A stretch of 64,000 bases of DNA, taken from positions 1 to 64,000 of the forward strand of contig JANWXW010000061.1 in assembly GCA_025057315.1 (NCBI GenBank), given 5' to 3'. This DNA comes from Myxococcota bacterium. Lineage in GTDB: Bacteria > Myxococcota_A > Polyangia > Palsa-1104 > JAEUJZ01. The notes under the pieces were generated by a model. That model saw only the letters and a program-made list of their open reading frames with translations. It made no database searches and was not told the origin of the DNA. Each line of letters opens with the position of its first letter. Position 1 is the first letter of the stretch. A program made the translations under genes and the position numbers. This document shows positions 1 through 9,512 of the stretch, piece by piece.

Positions 1-11
1 CCGCCCCTGGC

Positions 12-761
12 TTAGCGGCCCTGCCGCTCCAGCAGCTGCGCCACGATGTAGCTGGCCACCTGATGGGGGCGCGTGCCGGGGCCGAAGCCGGCATCAAAGC
101 CCAGCTCGCGCGCCAGCGCATGGTCGATGCGCGGGCCGCCCAGCAGGAACAGCATCTTGCGCTGGCCCTGGCGGCGGGCCAGCTCGATGAGCGCCCGGCT
201 GTTGTCCTTGTGCACGTCGCGCTGCGTGATGATCTGCGAGACCAGCACCGCATCGGCCGACAGCTCGCGCGCGCGCGCCAGCAGGACGGCGTTGTCCACC
301 TGGGCCCCCAGGTTGTGCACCTCGAACCAGGGGTAGGCCTCCAGCCCCTTGTCCCCGGCATAGCCCTTCATGTTGAGGATCGCATCGATGCCCACGGTGT
401 GGGCGTCCGACCCGGTGCAGGCGCCCACGACCACCACCTTGCGGCCGATCCGCTCCCGAATGAGCTGGTTGATCTCTTTGAAGCTCCACTGCGGCACCGT
501 CACCTCGGGGACCTCCACCTGGGACAGGTCCACGGCGACCTCCGCGCTGGCATAGACCACAAAGAAGCTAAAGTCCCGGCCGGCAGGCTCCATGGTGGCC
601 ACCAGGATGTGGCGCAGGCCCAGGGCCTCGCAGAAGCGTCGTGCGGCCTCGCGCGCCCGCGCCGAGGCGGGCACCGGCAACGTGAAGGACAGCTGGATGC
701 GGCCGTCGTCTCGTCGGTCGCCGTAGGCGCGGACAAGATGGGAGGAGCTTGGAGCGGTCAT
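12..761 (-). CDS. kamE: Lysine 5,6-aminomutase beta subunit (B12/PLP-binding)
   Basis: 249 residues, close to the usual length for this subunit. The enzyme moves the terminal amino group of D-lysine or beta-lysine to C5 using adenosylcobalamin and PLP, as part of lysine fermentation. The cobalamin motif DxHxxG is present (D119-A-H121-T-V-G124), and the lysine eleven residues after that histidine (K132, in [10 protein letters not shown]) matches the PLP Schiff-base lysine of the family. The Rossmann-type B12 domain follows to the C-terminus. The ATG at 761 was chosen because it overlaps the stop of the upstream gene as ATGA; the longer open frame beyond it is compositional shadow. The catalytic alpha subunit (kamD) is not in the window: upstream lies an unrelated gene, and what lies downstream is beyond the edge. 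Confidence 0.93.
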   Translation of the reverse strand: MTAPSSSHLVRAYGDRRDDGRIQLSFTLPVPASARAREAARRFCEALGLRHILVATMEPAGRDFSFFVVYASAEVAVDLSQVEVPEVTVPQWSFKEINQLIRERIGRKVVVVGACTGSDAHTVGIDAILNMKGYAGDKGLEAYPWFEVHNLGAQVDNAVLLARARELSADAVLVSQIITQRDVHKDNSRALIELARRQGQRKMLFLLGGPRIDHALARELGFDAGFGPGTRPHQVASYIVAQLLERQGR

Positions 762-2794
762 CGGTTCAAACCTACCATGCGGACCGGCTGCGACCGCTCC
801 AGCAGGCTCAGGCGCTGCCCGGTCTCGTCCTCCAGGTGCACGCGCACCGCCCGCCCAGCCGGCAGGTCGACCCAGAAGCTCGTCTCCCCCCCGGCCACCC
901 GCAGGCCCGCGGGCGGACGTCCCTCCACCCACACCCGCACTCCGGCCCGGGGCACCACAAAGGTGGCGCCGCGCAGCGGCCGCGCCGAGCGGATGAGGGC
1001 ACTGCCATCGGTGTCCAGCACCACGCTGACGCGCGAGATGGCGTCCAGGTAGTCCCCCAGCCGGGCCAGGGTGGGCACCCACAGCGAACCGCGGGCCACC
1101 CGCGCCGCCAGCGCCGCCAGCAAGGACTCCAGCCGCGGGTCGAGCACGATCTCGCGGGGACGGCGGCCCGGGCGGAGCAGGTTGCGCTTGCCAAACCAGC
1201 TGCCCGGCGGGTGGATGTTTTCCAGATACGTGTGGGCGATGTGCAGCCCGCGCTCCTGCTCCAGCCGGTCCAGGGCCTGGGGCCCGTACAGCTCGAAGAA
1301 CCGCTGCGTCTCCACAAACGAGAGCATCGAGCGGAACAGCCACAGATCGTCCGGCATGCCCGGGGCCAGCCGGCCCACCGGCCACAGCACGGGCACGTAG
1401 GTGTCCAGCCGTCGCGGGGCCAGCAGGTTCAGGTCCCCGGGCGCCGCATCCAGGCCCGACCAGGCGTAGCGGTACCCGTAGCGCTGCAACAGGTCGGCGA
1501 TGCCATAGTGCCCCTCCCGGTAGCCCTGGTTCACCAGCGCCTCGCAGTTGGTGTAGGGCTGGTGGTCAATCCAGGTGCGCGCGCCGTAGCGGCGGAAGTA
1601 CTGCAGCGCCCGGTCGGTCAGCTCGCGCCCGTCGCGCATCGGCGTGGCCGAGTGGGGGATGATTTCCCATCCGGCCGCATGCAGGCGGTCGGCCAGCTGC
1701 ACCACCTGCGGGTCATCCAGCTGGGGCCGGCCCCCGCCGCTCTCGTCGGCCTGCCCGCGACCCAGCTCGTCCAGCAGGGCCCGCTCCGGGTCTGCGGGCA
1801 TCTCCCAGGGGCCCTCGGCCGCCTCGCGCATCGGGGCGGCCCGGGCTCCGTTGCGACCCTCCCGGTGGGAGGCAGGCTCGCGGCTGCCGCTGCGCAGCCA
1901 CAGCGCCTTGGTGATCGCCAGGCCGTGGCCCAGCAGCCCCCCCTGCCCCCAGCGCGGATCGCTGGTGTCCGAAGTGCCGCCGGCCAGCGCCCGCAGCGTC
2001 GGGGCCGCCGTCTGGTCGGCATGGTCCGTGATCACCAGCGCCGCCCGCCGCCCACTCGGAAAGCGGGCCTTGGCCAGCGGCAGCGCCGCGCCCGGGTACA
2101 GCTGCAGCCGGCCCTGCAGCGCCTCCCCCGGCAGCAGCAGCCGCACCGGCAGCATGAGCCGCTGGTTGGGGTCCTTCCAGTAGTCCGTGCAGGCGGCAAA
2201 GTGAAAAAACGGCCGCGCCTCCATTGCCAGCAAGTCCAGCCGCAGGCGCAGCCGCGAGCCGTCGCGGCGGAGCTGAATCCCGTCCAGGTCGTCGGAGCCG
2301 ACCAGGGTCACCAGGGGCCGACCGCGCCGCTGCAGCGTGATCCACTTGGGGTCATGGCGACCCAGGGCCGCAGCCCCCTGCAGCCACAGCGGCCGCAGGT
2401 CGCGGCCGAGCAGCCAGGCCTGCTCTGCGTCCAGCTCCAGCTCCAGCGCCACCAGGCGCACCCAGGTCGGCGCGGTGGCGGCTGCATGCACCTGCAGCAC
2501 GAAGCCGGCCCCGCCCTCCCAGCCCAGCTGCAGCCGCACCTGCAGGGACCCGGCGCTCACCTGGCTGTGCAGCACGTTGCCCTCGGCCTGCAGCGGCGGC
2601 GGGCGCACCGTCTGCACCGGCGGCACTTCGGGCTGCTCCACCCCCTGCGGGCGCGCCGCCACCAGCAGCCGGGGCTGCAGCACCAGCTCCCCCGCCTCCT
2701 GGCGTAGCAGCACCGCCTCCCCCCGGGGCACCAGCATGCTGGCCCCCGCCGACAGGGGCACCAGGCACAGCAGGCAGAGCGCGACGCGGAGCAC
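758..2794 (-). CDS. Secreted polysaccharide-deacetylase-like (NodB-fold) protein
   Basis: 678 residues from a GTG start. It begins with a signal peptide ([18 protein letters not shown]). Residues about 25-240 look like a beta-rich region. The middle contains ALVITDHAD (metal-site Asp/His of NodB-type deacetylases) and, further on, [11 protein letters not shown], which fits the second motif H[S/T]xxH except that the last His is replaced by Pro. Substrate and activity are therefore uncertain; a cell-surface carbohydrate role is inferred from fold and export. A Gly/Pro/Val-rich beta domain closes the protein. Its stop overlaps the kamE start by 4 bases, so the two should be translationally coupled although no functional link is obvious. 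A TATAAT lies six bases before the GTG. The upstream in-frame extension overlaps xerD and is rejected. Confidence 0.75.
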   Translation of the reverse strand: MLRVALCLLCLVPLSAGASMLVPRGEAVLLRQEAGELVLQPRLLVAARPQGVEQPEVPPVQTVRPPPLQAEGNVLHSQVSAGSLQVRLQLGWEGGAGFVLQVHAAATAPTWVRLVALELELDAEQAWLLGRDLRPLWLQGAAALGRHDPKWITLQRRGRPLVTLVGSDDLDGIQLRRDGSRLRLRLDLLAMEARPFFHFAACTDYWKDPNQRLMLPVRLLLPGEALQGRLQLYPGAALPLAKARFPSGRRAALVITDHADQTAAPTLRALAGGTSDTSDPRWGQGGLLGHGLAITKALWLRSGSREPASHREGRNGARAAPMREAAEGPWEMPADPERALLDELGRGQADESGGGRPQLDDPQVVQLADRLHAAGWEIIPHSATPMRDGRELTDRALQYFRRYGARTWIDHQPYTNCEALVNQGYREGHYGIADLLQRYGYRYAWSGLDAAPGDLNLLAPRRLDTYVPVLWPVGRLAPGMPDDLWLFRSMLSFVETQRFFELYGPQALDRLEQERGLHIAHTYLENIHPPGSWFGKRNLLRPGRRPREIVLDPRLESLLAALAARVARGSLWVPTLARLGDYLDAISRVSVVLDTDGSALIRSARPLRGATFVVPRAGVRVWVEGRPPAGLRVAGGETSFWVDLPAGRAVRVHLEDETGQRLSLLERSQPVRMVGLNR

Positions 2795-2800
2795 GGGCCG

Positions 2801-2806
2801 ATTATA
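2801..2806 (-). promoter_or_regulatory. -10 hexamer for a leaderless transcript
   Basis: Perfect TATAAT on the minus strand followed by six bases and then the GTG start at 2794, so the first G of the start codon sits at the expected transcription start. No convincing -35 hexamer is seen 17 bases upstream. Confidence 0.5.
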
Positions 2807-2850
2807 TCCATCCCGAGGGCGACCTCCACCTTGGGCGCCCGGGCCGCCCC

Positions 2851-3753
<903 letters not shown>

Positions 3754-3831
3754 GTCCCAGCGCTAGCACGTTCTGGCCCCTCGGACAACAAAGCCGCCCT
3801 GCGGGGGCGACCGCCGGTGCCTGCTGGCTGG

Positions 3832-3870
3832 CAGGATCGATGGTCAGGATCAATGGCCAGGATCAATGGC
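3832..3870. repeat. Three tandem 13-bp repeats, CAGGATCRATGGY
   Basis: Copies at 3832-3844, 3845-3857 and 3858-3870 (CAGGATCGATGGT, then CAGGATCAATGGC twice), followed by a partial fourth. They lie between the xerD start and the end of the three-gene cluster. The same core, with one base changed, is iterated at 6045-6098 on the other side of that cluster. Confidence 0.85.
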
Positions 3871-3924
3871 CAGGGCCGCGCCTGGGCGGAAGGGGCCGAT
3901 GGTCTGCCAGGCGTTCGGCTCGGG

Positions 3925-4662
3925 TCAGCGCGCGCGGTGGCGGCGGTCGGTGGCGGGGCCCTGGGCCTCTGTGCGGGTCAGGGTCTCCCAGGCGGCGGCG
4001 GCCTGCTCCAGGTCGTCCTCGGGCACCGTCTGCCCGCGGCGCAGCGCCTCTACGGTCTGCATCAGGTGGGCGCGCCGGTCTGCCGCCTCCATCCGCTCGG
4101 TGGTCTGCGCCGTGCGGGCGCGCCCGCGGGCTTGGGCCACCCGCAGCCGCTCCTGCTGCTCGGCCCACAGCGCCAGCAGCTCCGTCGCATCCGAGCGCAG
4201 CCGGGCGCGCTCCGCCGCGGGCAGGGCGGGGTCCAGCAGCCGCGCCCGCACGGCCCGCACCAGCTGGCGTGCCAGGCGCCGCTGCGCCGCGCCCAGCCAC
4301 AGCCGCGTGTCCGCCACCTCCCGCCGCAGCCCGATCACCGTCAGATGGGCCTGCCGCAGCTCGGCGTGCTGGTCCAGGTACTGGCTCAGCTTGCGGGCGC
4401 TCACGCCGCTGGCCCGCATGATCGCGGGCTCCCCGGGCAGGGCGCGCAGGTGCGCCTGGGCAATCACGGCGGCCTGCGGGTCCACCTCCACCACCACCTC
4501 CTCGCCGGGCCCACCAGGGGGCGTCCCCAGCCGCCCGCTCAGCCCTGCAATCTGCTGCACGTGCCGCGCCGCCTCCGTGGGACCGGGCAGCAGCGCCGCG
4601 CTCCGCTGCCGGGCCGTCGCCCTGTGCCCGGCCGTTCGCACCACCCTGGCTCGCACGATCAT
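3925..4662 (-). CDS. Hypothetical alpha-helical protein (cluster gene 3)
   Basis: 245 residues, not recognised. The ATG at 4662 follows an AGGAGGG ribosome-binding site and lies one base after the stop of the preceding gene. The protein is predicted to be mostly helical, with Arg/Ala/Leu-rich stretches and no signal peptide or membrane segment. A middle part reading LSQYLDQHAELRQAHL has the same spacing of Leu and His as LRRQHRALALGRL in the first cluster gene, so the three neighbours may be distant paralogues (inference only). The C-terminus is charged (ATDRRHRAR). It ends 55 bases before the 13-bp repeat array. Confidence 0.7.
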   Translation of the reverse strand: MIVRARVVRTAGHRATARQRSAALLPGPTEAARHVQQIAGLSGRLGTPPGGPGEEVVVEVDPQAAVIAQAHLRALPGEPAIMRASGVSARKLSQYLDQHAELRQAHLTVIGLRREVADTRLWLGAAQRRLARQLVRAVRARLLDPALPAAERARLRSDATELLALWAEQQERLRVAQARGRARTAQTTERMEAADRRAHLMQTVEALRRGQTVPEDDLEQAAAAWETLTRTEAQGPATDRRHRAR

Positions 4663-5963
4663 GTCATGTCCCTCCTCGGTTTCGCTCCGGCCGTCCCGTC
4701 GAGCGGGGGGCCGGGACCTCCACCTCGCGCAGCCGCCGCGCTGCCGCCAGGATCTGGCTGCGGCGCTCGCGGGCCGCCACCTGCGCCTCGGCTTGCCGAT
4801 CGGCCCGCCGCCTCCGTGCGGCCCGCTGGCGGGCCGCTGCCTGCTGCCGTGCACGCACCCGCGCCCCCCCGCAGAACTTGGCCTGCAGCACCGCCGCGCG
4901 TCCCCCTTGTCGGGCCTGCGCCTCGGCCGCACGGGCGATGGCCTGGTTGCACTCGGTCAGCCGGGCCAGCAGCAGCAGCTGCCCGTTGCGCGCACTGCCC
5001 TCCAGGGGGGCCAGCGCGGCGTCCACCTGCTCCAGGTGCAGGTCCCGGTCCATCAGCTCCCGCCACATCGACTCGCCCGCCCCGGCTGCTGCCGCCAGCT
5101 CCGGCTGCTGCCGCGCCAGGCGCTGGCACGCCGCCGAGATCGCCAGCTGGTCCGTCCCCTGCTGGCCCGCCAGCTCCCGCCGATCCTCGGGGTCCAGCCG
5201 GATAAGGTTCAGCTGCGGGCCCAGCGCCGCCAGGGTCCGCCGCACCCGGCGGATCTCCTCGGGCGATGCGATGTCGTCGGGCTCCAGCCGCAGCGCGTCG
5301 CGCCGGGGCCTTGTCGCTGCCATCGATCCTCCTTTCGCCCCGCACCAGCGCGTCCAGCCGCGCCATGGGATCCTCCGGGGCCGTGTGTGCCGTGTTCCTT
5401 AGCTGTGCGCGCCGCCTCCGGGTGCAAGGGGCGGGGGAAGCTGGCCGCTCTGGCCCCCCGGCCGCTGCCCCCCGTGCCTCTGCCCGCTGCCGCCGCTGCT
5501 GGACCCGGCGCTTGCGCGCCGTGCGCTCGGCCAGCACCGCCTCGGCCAGCAAGAGCGCCGCCCGGCGCTCGCCGTGCCGCGGCGGCGGAAACGGCCGCAG
5601 CCCATCGGCCCGCACCTGCCGCACCACGCACATGGCATCGGCGGTGGCCTGGGCCTGCTCGATGAGCTGAAGATCGGCGGCGCGCCGCGCCAGATCGCCC
5701 AGCAGCGCCGCCAGCCGGCCCAGCGCCAGGGCGCGGTGCTGCCGGCGCAGCAGCTCGCCCGCAGCGATCGGGATGTCAGCAAACAGCTCCGGATCCTCGG
5801 CCAGGGCAGCGGCCACCGCGCGCACCAGCTCCGGCGCCTCGGCAAAGGCATGGCCGCTTTTGCGCATCCGCTCCCGCGGCGACAGGGATGCCTCCGGCAG
5901 CCAGCTGAGCACCTGGCCGACCCGATCGATGCAGCGGTACAGCGGGCGATCGCTTCCGGTCAT
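4659..5963 (-). CDS. Hypothetical helical protein (cluster gene 1); 3' limit unclear
   Basis: The open frame from ATG 5963 codes for 434 residues, but only about the first 210 (5963 to about 5330) look like protein: a helical region with PLYRCIDRVGQVLSWLPEAS, PELVRAVAAALAEDPELF and LLRRQHRALALGRLAALLG, then an Arg-rich tail. The remainder is Gly/Ala/Pro-rich and lies over cluster gene 2 in another frame. The frame closes at 4659 in an ATGA overlap with the start of cluster gene 3. Either the gene truly overlaps its neighbour, or a base error has removed the natural stop near 5330. No strong ribosome-binding site precedes 5963. Family not recognised. Confidence 0.5.
   Translation of the reverse strand: MTGSDRPLYRCIDRVGQVLSWLPEASLSPRERMRKSGHAFAEAPELVRAVAAALAEDPELFADIPIAAGELLRRQHRALALGRLAALLGDLARRAADLQLIEQAQATADAMCVVRQVRADGLRPFPPPRHGERRAALLLAEAVLAERTARKRRVQQRRQRAEARGAAAGGPERPASPAPCTRRRRAQLRNTAHTAPEDPMARLDALVRGERRIDGSDKAPARRAAAGARRHRIARGDPPGAADPGGAGPAAEPYPAGPRGSAGAGGPAGDGPAGDLGGVPAPGAAAAGAGGSSRGGRVDVAGADGPGPAPGAGGRRAGPPGGQCAQRAAAAAGPADRVQPGHRPCGRGAGPTRGTRGGAAGQVLRGGAGACTAAGSGPPAGRTEAAGRSASRGAGGGPRAPQPDPGGSAAAARGGGPGPPLDGTAGAKPRRDMT
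4664..5323 (-). CDS. Hypothetical alpha-helical, Arg-rich protein (cluster gene 2)
   Basis: 219 residues, unrecognised. The start is fixed by a near-perfect AAAGGAGG five bases upstream of ATG. Amino-acid use is that of a real soluble protein (Leu, Glu, Asp, Gln and Arg well mixed): an acidic/basic N-terminal part, a central helical segment around MDRDLHLEQVDAALAPL, and a strongly basic tail (ARRRRADRQAEAQVAARERR) that may bind nucleic acid (inference). Its whole length lies inside the open frame of cluster gene 1, read one base later; in this stretch this frame, not the other, looks coding. It ends one base before cluster gene 3. Confidence 0.72.
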   Translation of the reverse strand: MAATRPRRDALRLEPDDIASPEEIRRVRRTLAALGPQLNLIRLDPEDRRELAGQQGTDQLAISAACQRLARQQPELAAAAGAGESMWRELMDRDLHLEQVDAALAPLEGSARNGQLLLLARLTECNQAIARAAEAQARQGGRAAVLQAKFCGGARVRARQQAAARQRAARRRRADRQAEAQVAARERRSQILAAARRLREVEVPAPRSTGRPERNRGGT

Positions 5964-6044
5964 GCCCGAAACATCGGCCCCCAGGGCGCCCCCCCTCAGC
6001 GGGCGGCGCACCAGGCCTGGGTCCCCACGGGGCGCCCCCTTCCT

Positions 6045-6098
6045 GGGCAGGGTCGATGGCCTCTCTGGGCAGGGTCGATGGCCTCTCTGGGCAGGGTC
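6045..6098. repeat. 22-bp tandem repeat with CAGGGTCGATGGC core
   Basis: Two full copies (6045-6066, 6067-6088) and a partial third (6089-6098) of a 22-bp unit containing CAGGGTCGATGGC and a CTCTCTGGG spacer. The core differs by one or two bases from the 13-bp unit at 3832-3870, so the three-gene cluster is bracketed by related repeats. Confidence 0.85.
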
Positions 6099-6109
6099 TA
6101 GACCCTGCC
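6090..6109. terminator. Perfect 20-bp palindrome after the phosphoesterase gene
   Basis: GGCAGGGTCTAGACCCTGCC reads the same on both strands. It starts 7 bases past the phosphoesterase stop and coincides with the partial third copy of the 22-bp repeat. It lacks a T tract and has no loop, so terminator function is uncertain; a protein-binding site is equally possible. Confidence 0.45.
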
Positions 6110-6116
6110 TGGGAGC

Positions 6117-6989
6117 TTAGGGCAGGTCCACAAAGCGCCCCGTGGCGGGATCGTGCACGCGGCGCTGGATGCGCACCAGGCGCCGCGCTTCGATCGTATA
6201 GATGGCATAGCGGGCCCGCCGCGCTGGATGGGGGTCGGTGCAGGTGCCCGAGCCGACGCCGAGCACGGGGATGGGGCCGTGCGGGCCGGGCAGCTCGTGG
6301 TGCTCGTCGCGGTGCTCGTGGCCGTGCAGCACCAGCTCGCAGCCCACCTCGGCCAGCAGCCGGGCCAGGGCGTGGCGGTCGCGCAGGCCGCGCAGCACCC
6401 ACCAGCGGTTGCGCCACGGCGGGTGGTGCAGCAGCAGCAGGCGAAAGCGGCCCTTGTGGGCGGTGAGCACCTGGCGCAGGGCCGCCAGCTGGCGGCGGCC
6501 GAGCTGTCCATCGGCCAGAGGCGGTGGCGAGGGGCGGGCCGTGCAGGCGCCGATAAGGGCCAGCTCGCCGCGCACCCGGACAAACGGAAAGGTGGCCAGC
6601 CCGTCCGCGGGCGGCTCGTCCCCCAGGGCATAGGGCCCCAGACAGCGCTCGAAGTAGCGCGCCCGCTGCGCCTCCCGCACATAGATGTCGTGGTTGCCCG
6701 GGATGACGGTCACCCCCTGCGGCCCCAGCGGGAGGCGGTCCAGCACCTGCCGCACCCACCGCAGCTCCGAGGGCAGGGACAGGTTGGACAGGTCCCCGGT
6801 GACCACCACGTGGTCCGGCGCGGTCTGCTGCAGGTCGTCGCACAGCGCCTCCAGCAGCGGGAGCCCGTGGCGCCGCCCCCGCCGCAGCAGCAGGTTCAGG
6901 CCGCCAGCCAGGCGCTTGTTCAAGAACCAAAACGGCGACACGCCCCGCAGGTGCAGGGCGTGCAGGTCCGAGAGGTGGGCAATGCGCAT
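6117..6989 (-). CDS. Calcineurin-like metallophosphoesterase
   Basis: 290 residues. The metal-binding motifs are complete and in order: DLH near the N-terminus (IAHLSDLHALHL), GDLSN, GNHD, LLLHHPP, and GHEHRDEH near the C-terminus. These give a dinuclear-metal phosphoesterase of the 3',5'-cyclic-nucleotide or lipid/nucleotide phosphatase type; the substrate cannot be assigned. There is no signal peptide, so it is cytosolic or peripheral. The ATG at 6989 was chosen because the protein then starts right at the first beta strand, with AAGGA five bases upstream. It is transcribed away from proC; the 55-base gap 6990-7044 must hold both promoters. Confidence 0.87.
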   Translation of the reverse strand: MRIAHLSDLHALHLRGVSPFWFLNKRLAGGLNLLLRRGRRHGLPLLEALCDDLQQTAPDHVVVTGDLSNLSLPSELRWVRQVLDRLPLGPQGVTVIPGNHDIYVREAQRARYFERCLGPYALGDEPPADGLATFPFVRVRGELALIGACTARPSPPPLADGQLGRRQLAALRQVLTAHKGRFRLLLLHHPPWRNRWWVLRGLRDRHALARLLAEVGCELVLHGHEHRDEHHELPGPHGPIPVLGVGSGTCTDPHPARRARYAIYTIEARRLVRIQRRVHDPATGRFVDLP

Positions 6990-7044
6990 GCGGTCCTTGC
7001 GTTTTGAGCCAAACGAGCCATGATGGGCCCACCTGCTTGATAGC

Positions 7045-7935
7045 ATGTCCTCCATGACGAGCGAGCCCCGACCGAGCGATCCACCCGCCCCCGAGCCGCT
7101 GAAGCACACCGTGGGGTTCCTGGGCACCGGCAACATGGCCGAGGCCCTCATCAAGGGCCTGCTGCGCGCTGGGCGGCTGGTCCCCGAGCGCATCTGGGGG
7201 TCGGACCCGCGCCCCAGCCGCTGCGAGGAGATGCGGGCCCGCTACGGCATCTGGACCACCACCCACAACGCGGACGTGGTGCGCCGCTGCGACCTGGTGG
7301 TGCTGTCCGTCAAGCCGCAGGTTGTGCCCGCGGTGTGCCAGGAGATCGGGCCCCATTTGAAGCCGCGGGCTCTGGTGATCAGCGTCGCGGCGGGGGTGCC
7401 CCTGGCGGTGCTGGAGCGCCTGCTGCCCCCAGGGACGCACCTGGTGCGCACCATGCCCAACACGCCGGCCCTGGTGGGGGCTGGGGCCACCGCCCTGGCG
7501 CCCGGCACGCACGCCTCGGAGGAGGACATGAGGGTGGCCCGGCTCATCTTCGACTCCGTCGGCATGACCGTGGTGCTGGAGGAGGAGCAGCTGGATGCCG
7601 TCACCGGCCTGTCGGGCAGCGGGCCGGCCTATGTGTTCCTGATGATCGAGGCGCTGTCGGATGCGGGGGTCAAGGTCGGCCTGTCGCGCTACAACGCGCA
7701 GGCCCTGGCTGCGCACACAGTGCTGGGTGCGGCCCGGCTGCTGCTGGAGACGGGGGCCCATCCGGGGGCCCTCAAGGACATGGTCACCTCGCCCGGGGGC
7801 ACGGCCATTGCCGGGCTGCACACGCTGGAGGCGGGCGGCCTGCGCACCACGCTCATCGATGCGGTGGAGGCGGCCACGCGGCGCAGCCGCGAGCTGGGCG
7901 AGGCGGCGCTGCGGGCCGTGCAAGCGCGGTCATGA
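7045..7935 (+). CDS. proC: Pyrroline-5-carboxylate reductase
   Basis: 296 residues; last step of proline synthesis, reducing 1-pyrroline-5-carboxylate with NADPH. The N-terminal Rossmann fold begins with VGFLGTGNMAEALIKGLL; the C-terminal dimerisation/catalytic domain carries the family signature around GSGPAYVFLMIEALSDAG and VTSPGGTAIAGLHTLE. A second in-frame ATG at 7054 could be the true start; the first ten or so residues are not conserved in type. It heads a plus-strand operon: its stop overlaps the next start by 4 bases (ATGA at 7932). Confidence 0.94.
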   Translation: MSSMTSEPRPSDPPAPEPLKHTVGFLGTGNMAEALIKGLLRAGRLVPERIWGSDPRPSRCEEMRARYGIWTTTHNADVVRRCDLVVLSVKPQVVPAVCQEIGPHLKPRALVISVAAGVPLAVLERLLPPGTHLVRTMPNTPALVGAGATALAPGTHASEEDMRVARLIFDSVGMTVVLEEEQLDAVTGLSGSGPAYVFLMIEALSDAGVKVGLSRYNAQALAAHTVLGAARLLLETGAHPGALKDMVTSPGGTAIAGLHTLEAGGLRTTLIDAVEAATRRSRELGEAALRAVQARS

Positions 7936-9509
7936 GGGCGGGGACCTGGCTGCTGGCGCTCGGCTGCTGGGCGGCCCTGGGCGGCTGTGGCGGCGAGCGG
8001 GGCACGCTCAAGGTGAAGATCAAGACGCCACCGGGGGCCGACGATCCGTTCCTGCAGGCCGTGCAGGTGCGCATGACGGTGGGAGAGCGCACGGCCGTGG
8101 CGCCGGTGATGGCCGGCCGCTTCAGCGTCCAGATCGAGGTGGACGAGCCGGACCGCGAGCAGCCGGTGCGCCTGGTGCTGGAGGCCCTGGATGCGGGGGG
8201 GCAGGTGGTGGGGCGCGGGCGCACGCCGAGCTTCGTGCTGCTGCCCCAGAACAGCGAGATCACGGTGTATGTGGGGCGGCCTGGGCGGGTCACGCCCACC
8301 GAGGTGCAGCTGCTCGATGCGGAGCAGCGGCCGGCGGGGCGGGCGGACCTGGCGGGGGCCTCGCTGCGCGGGCGGGGGACGGAGCGGGCCCTGGGGGCGC
8401 TTGTGGTGGGGGGGGTGAATGCCGCGGGCCACAGCGAGCCGAGCGCCTGGCTGTACGACCCCATGACGCACGCGCTGGTGGCCGCCGGGCGGCCGCAGAA
8501 GGCGCGGCGGGGGGCGGTGCTGGTGCCTTCGGCCGACGGCGATGTGGGGCAGCAGGCGATCCTGTGGGGCGGCGCCCTTGTGGCCGGTGGGGCCGAGCTC
8601 GAGCTGCCCACGGCGGCCGAGGTGTTTGACCCGGCCATGCCGTCTTTGGCCACCGTGTTCTCGTCGCCGGCGCCCGAGGTGGCTGAAGCCGGCCCGCCGG
8701 GTGCGGTGGGGGCCACGGTGGCCGAGGTGCAGCCGGGCCTCTTTGTGGCCAGCGGCGGGCGACAGCGCAAGGCCCAGCCGGCCCAGCCGGACCAGCCGAT
8801 CAACCAGGCCGTGCTGCTGCAGCGCGTGGCCGCACCCGAAGGGGCCGCCGATCGCCGCGCGCGCCCCGGGGTGCAGCGGCTGGGCGGTGGTGCGGGGGGG
8901 CCCATGGTCGCCGCCCGGTACGGCCACACCGCCACGCCCGTGTCCCTGCCAGAGGGGCCGGGCCTGCTGCTCTTTGGCGGGCTGGGAGACGGGGTGCAGG
9001 AGCCGGCGGCGGAGGAGTTCTCGTTGTCCCAGCGGCAGTTTCGGGCCGTGCCGCTGTTTGTGACCCAGGGCGACCGGCAGGTGCCGGTGCCCTCCCGGCG
9101 GGGGCATGTGGCCGCCCCCTTGCGCGACGGGCGCGTGCTGGTGCTCGGCGGGGTGGAGGCGGGCCAGAGCCGGCCGCAGGACTCGGGCCTGCTCATCGAG
9201 GTGCGGAGCCGCCAGGTGCAGCCCCTGCCGGGCTGGCTGGCCGTGGCGCGGCAGGGAGCGGCCGTCAGCGTGGTGGGCGACGAGATCGCGGTCTGTGGCG
9301 GCCTGGGGCCAGAGGGGCAGGTGCTGGCCAGCTGCGAGTTTTTCGCCGTGGAGAGCGGCCAGCGCTCGCGGCCGCCGGTGCCGATGCCCACGGCGCGCGC
9401 CGGCCATGTGCAGCTGGCGCTGGAGACCGACCAGGTGCTGCTGGTCGGCGGCTTCGGGGAAGGCGGGCAGCTGCCGGCGGCCATCGATCTGCTGACGCCG
9501 TTGCGGTAG
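7932..9509 (+). CDS. Lipoprotein with Kelch-like beta-propeller repeats
   Basis: 525 residues. The signal peptide MRAGTWLLALGCWAALGGC ends in an LGGC lipobox, so it is probably anchored to a membrane facing the periplasm. Residues about 24-125 form an Ig-like beta region (TLKVKIKTPPGADDPF). After that, repeats of the Kelch type recur, each with a pair of glycines after hydrophobic strands: LLLFGGLGDG, VLVLGGVEAG, IAVCGGLGPEG, VLLVGGFGEGG, often preceded by ARxGHxA-like turns (AARYGHTA, ARAGHVQ). Such propellers in myxobacteria are usually exported binding proteins of unknown partner. It is coupled to proC and followed three bases later by a polytopic membrane protein, so all three are probably co-transcribed. 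Confidence 0.78.
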   Translation: MRAGTWLLALGCWAALGGCGGERGTLKVKIKTPPGADDPFLQAVQVRMTVGERTAVAPVMAGRFSVQIEVDEPDREQPVRLVLEALDAGGQVVGRGRTPSFVLLPQNSEITVYVGRPGRVTPTEVQLLDAEQRPAGRADLAGASLRGRGTERALGALVVGGVNAAGHSEPSAWLYDPMTHALVAAGRPQKARRGAVLVPSADGDVGQQAILWGGALVAGGAELELPTAAEVFDPAMPSLATVFSSPAPEVAEAGPPGAVGATVAEVQPGLFVASGGRQRKAQPAQPDQPINQAVLLQRVAAPEGAADRRARPGVQRLGGGAGGPMVAARYGHTATPVSLPEGPGLLLFGGLGDGVQEPAAEEFSLSQRQFRAVPLFVTQGDRQVPVPSRRGHVAAPLRDGRVLVLGGVEAGQSRPQDSGLLIEVRSRQVQPLPGWLAVARQGAAVSVVGDEIAVCGGLGPEGQVLASCEFFAVESGQRSRPPVPMPTARAGHVQLALETDQVLLVGGFGEGGQLPAAIDLLTPLR

Positions 9510-9512
9510 GGG

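Noticed and set aside
749..2707. Long open frame on the plus strand (652 codons) and many similar long frames, for example 7689-11099 on the minus strand
   Set aside because: Gln/His/Arg/Pro-rich or Ala/Gly/Pro-rich composition and position opposite clear genes show they are shadows of high G+C coding sequence.
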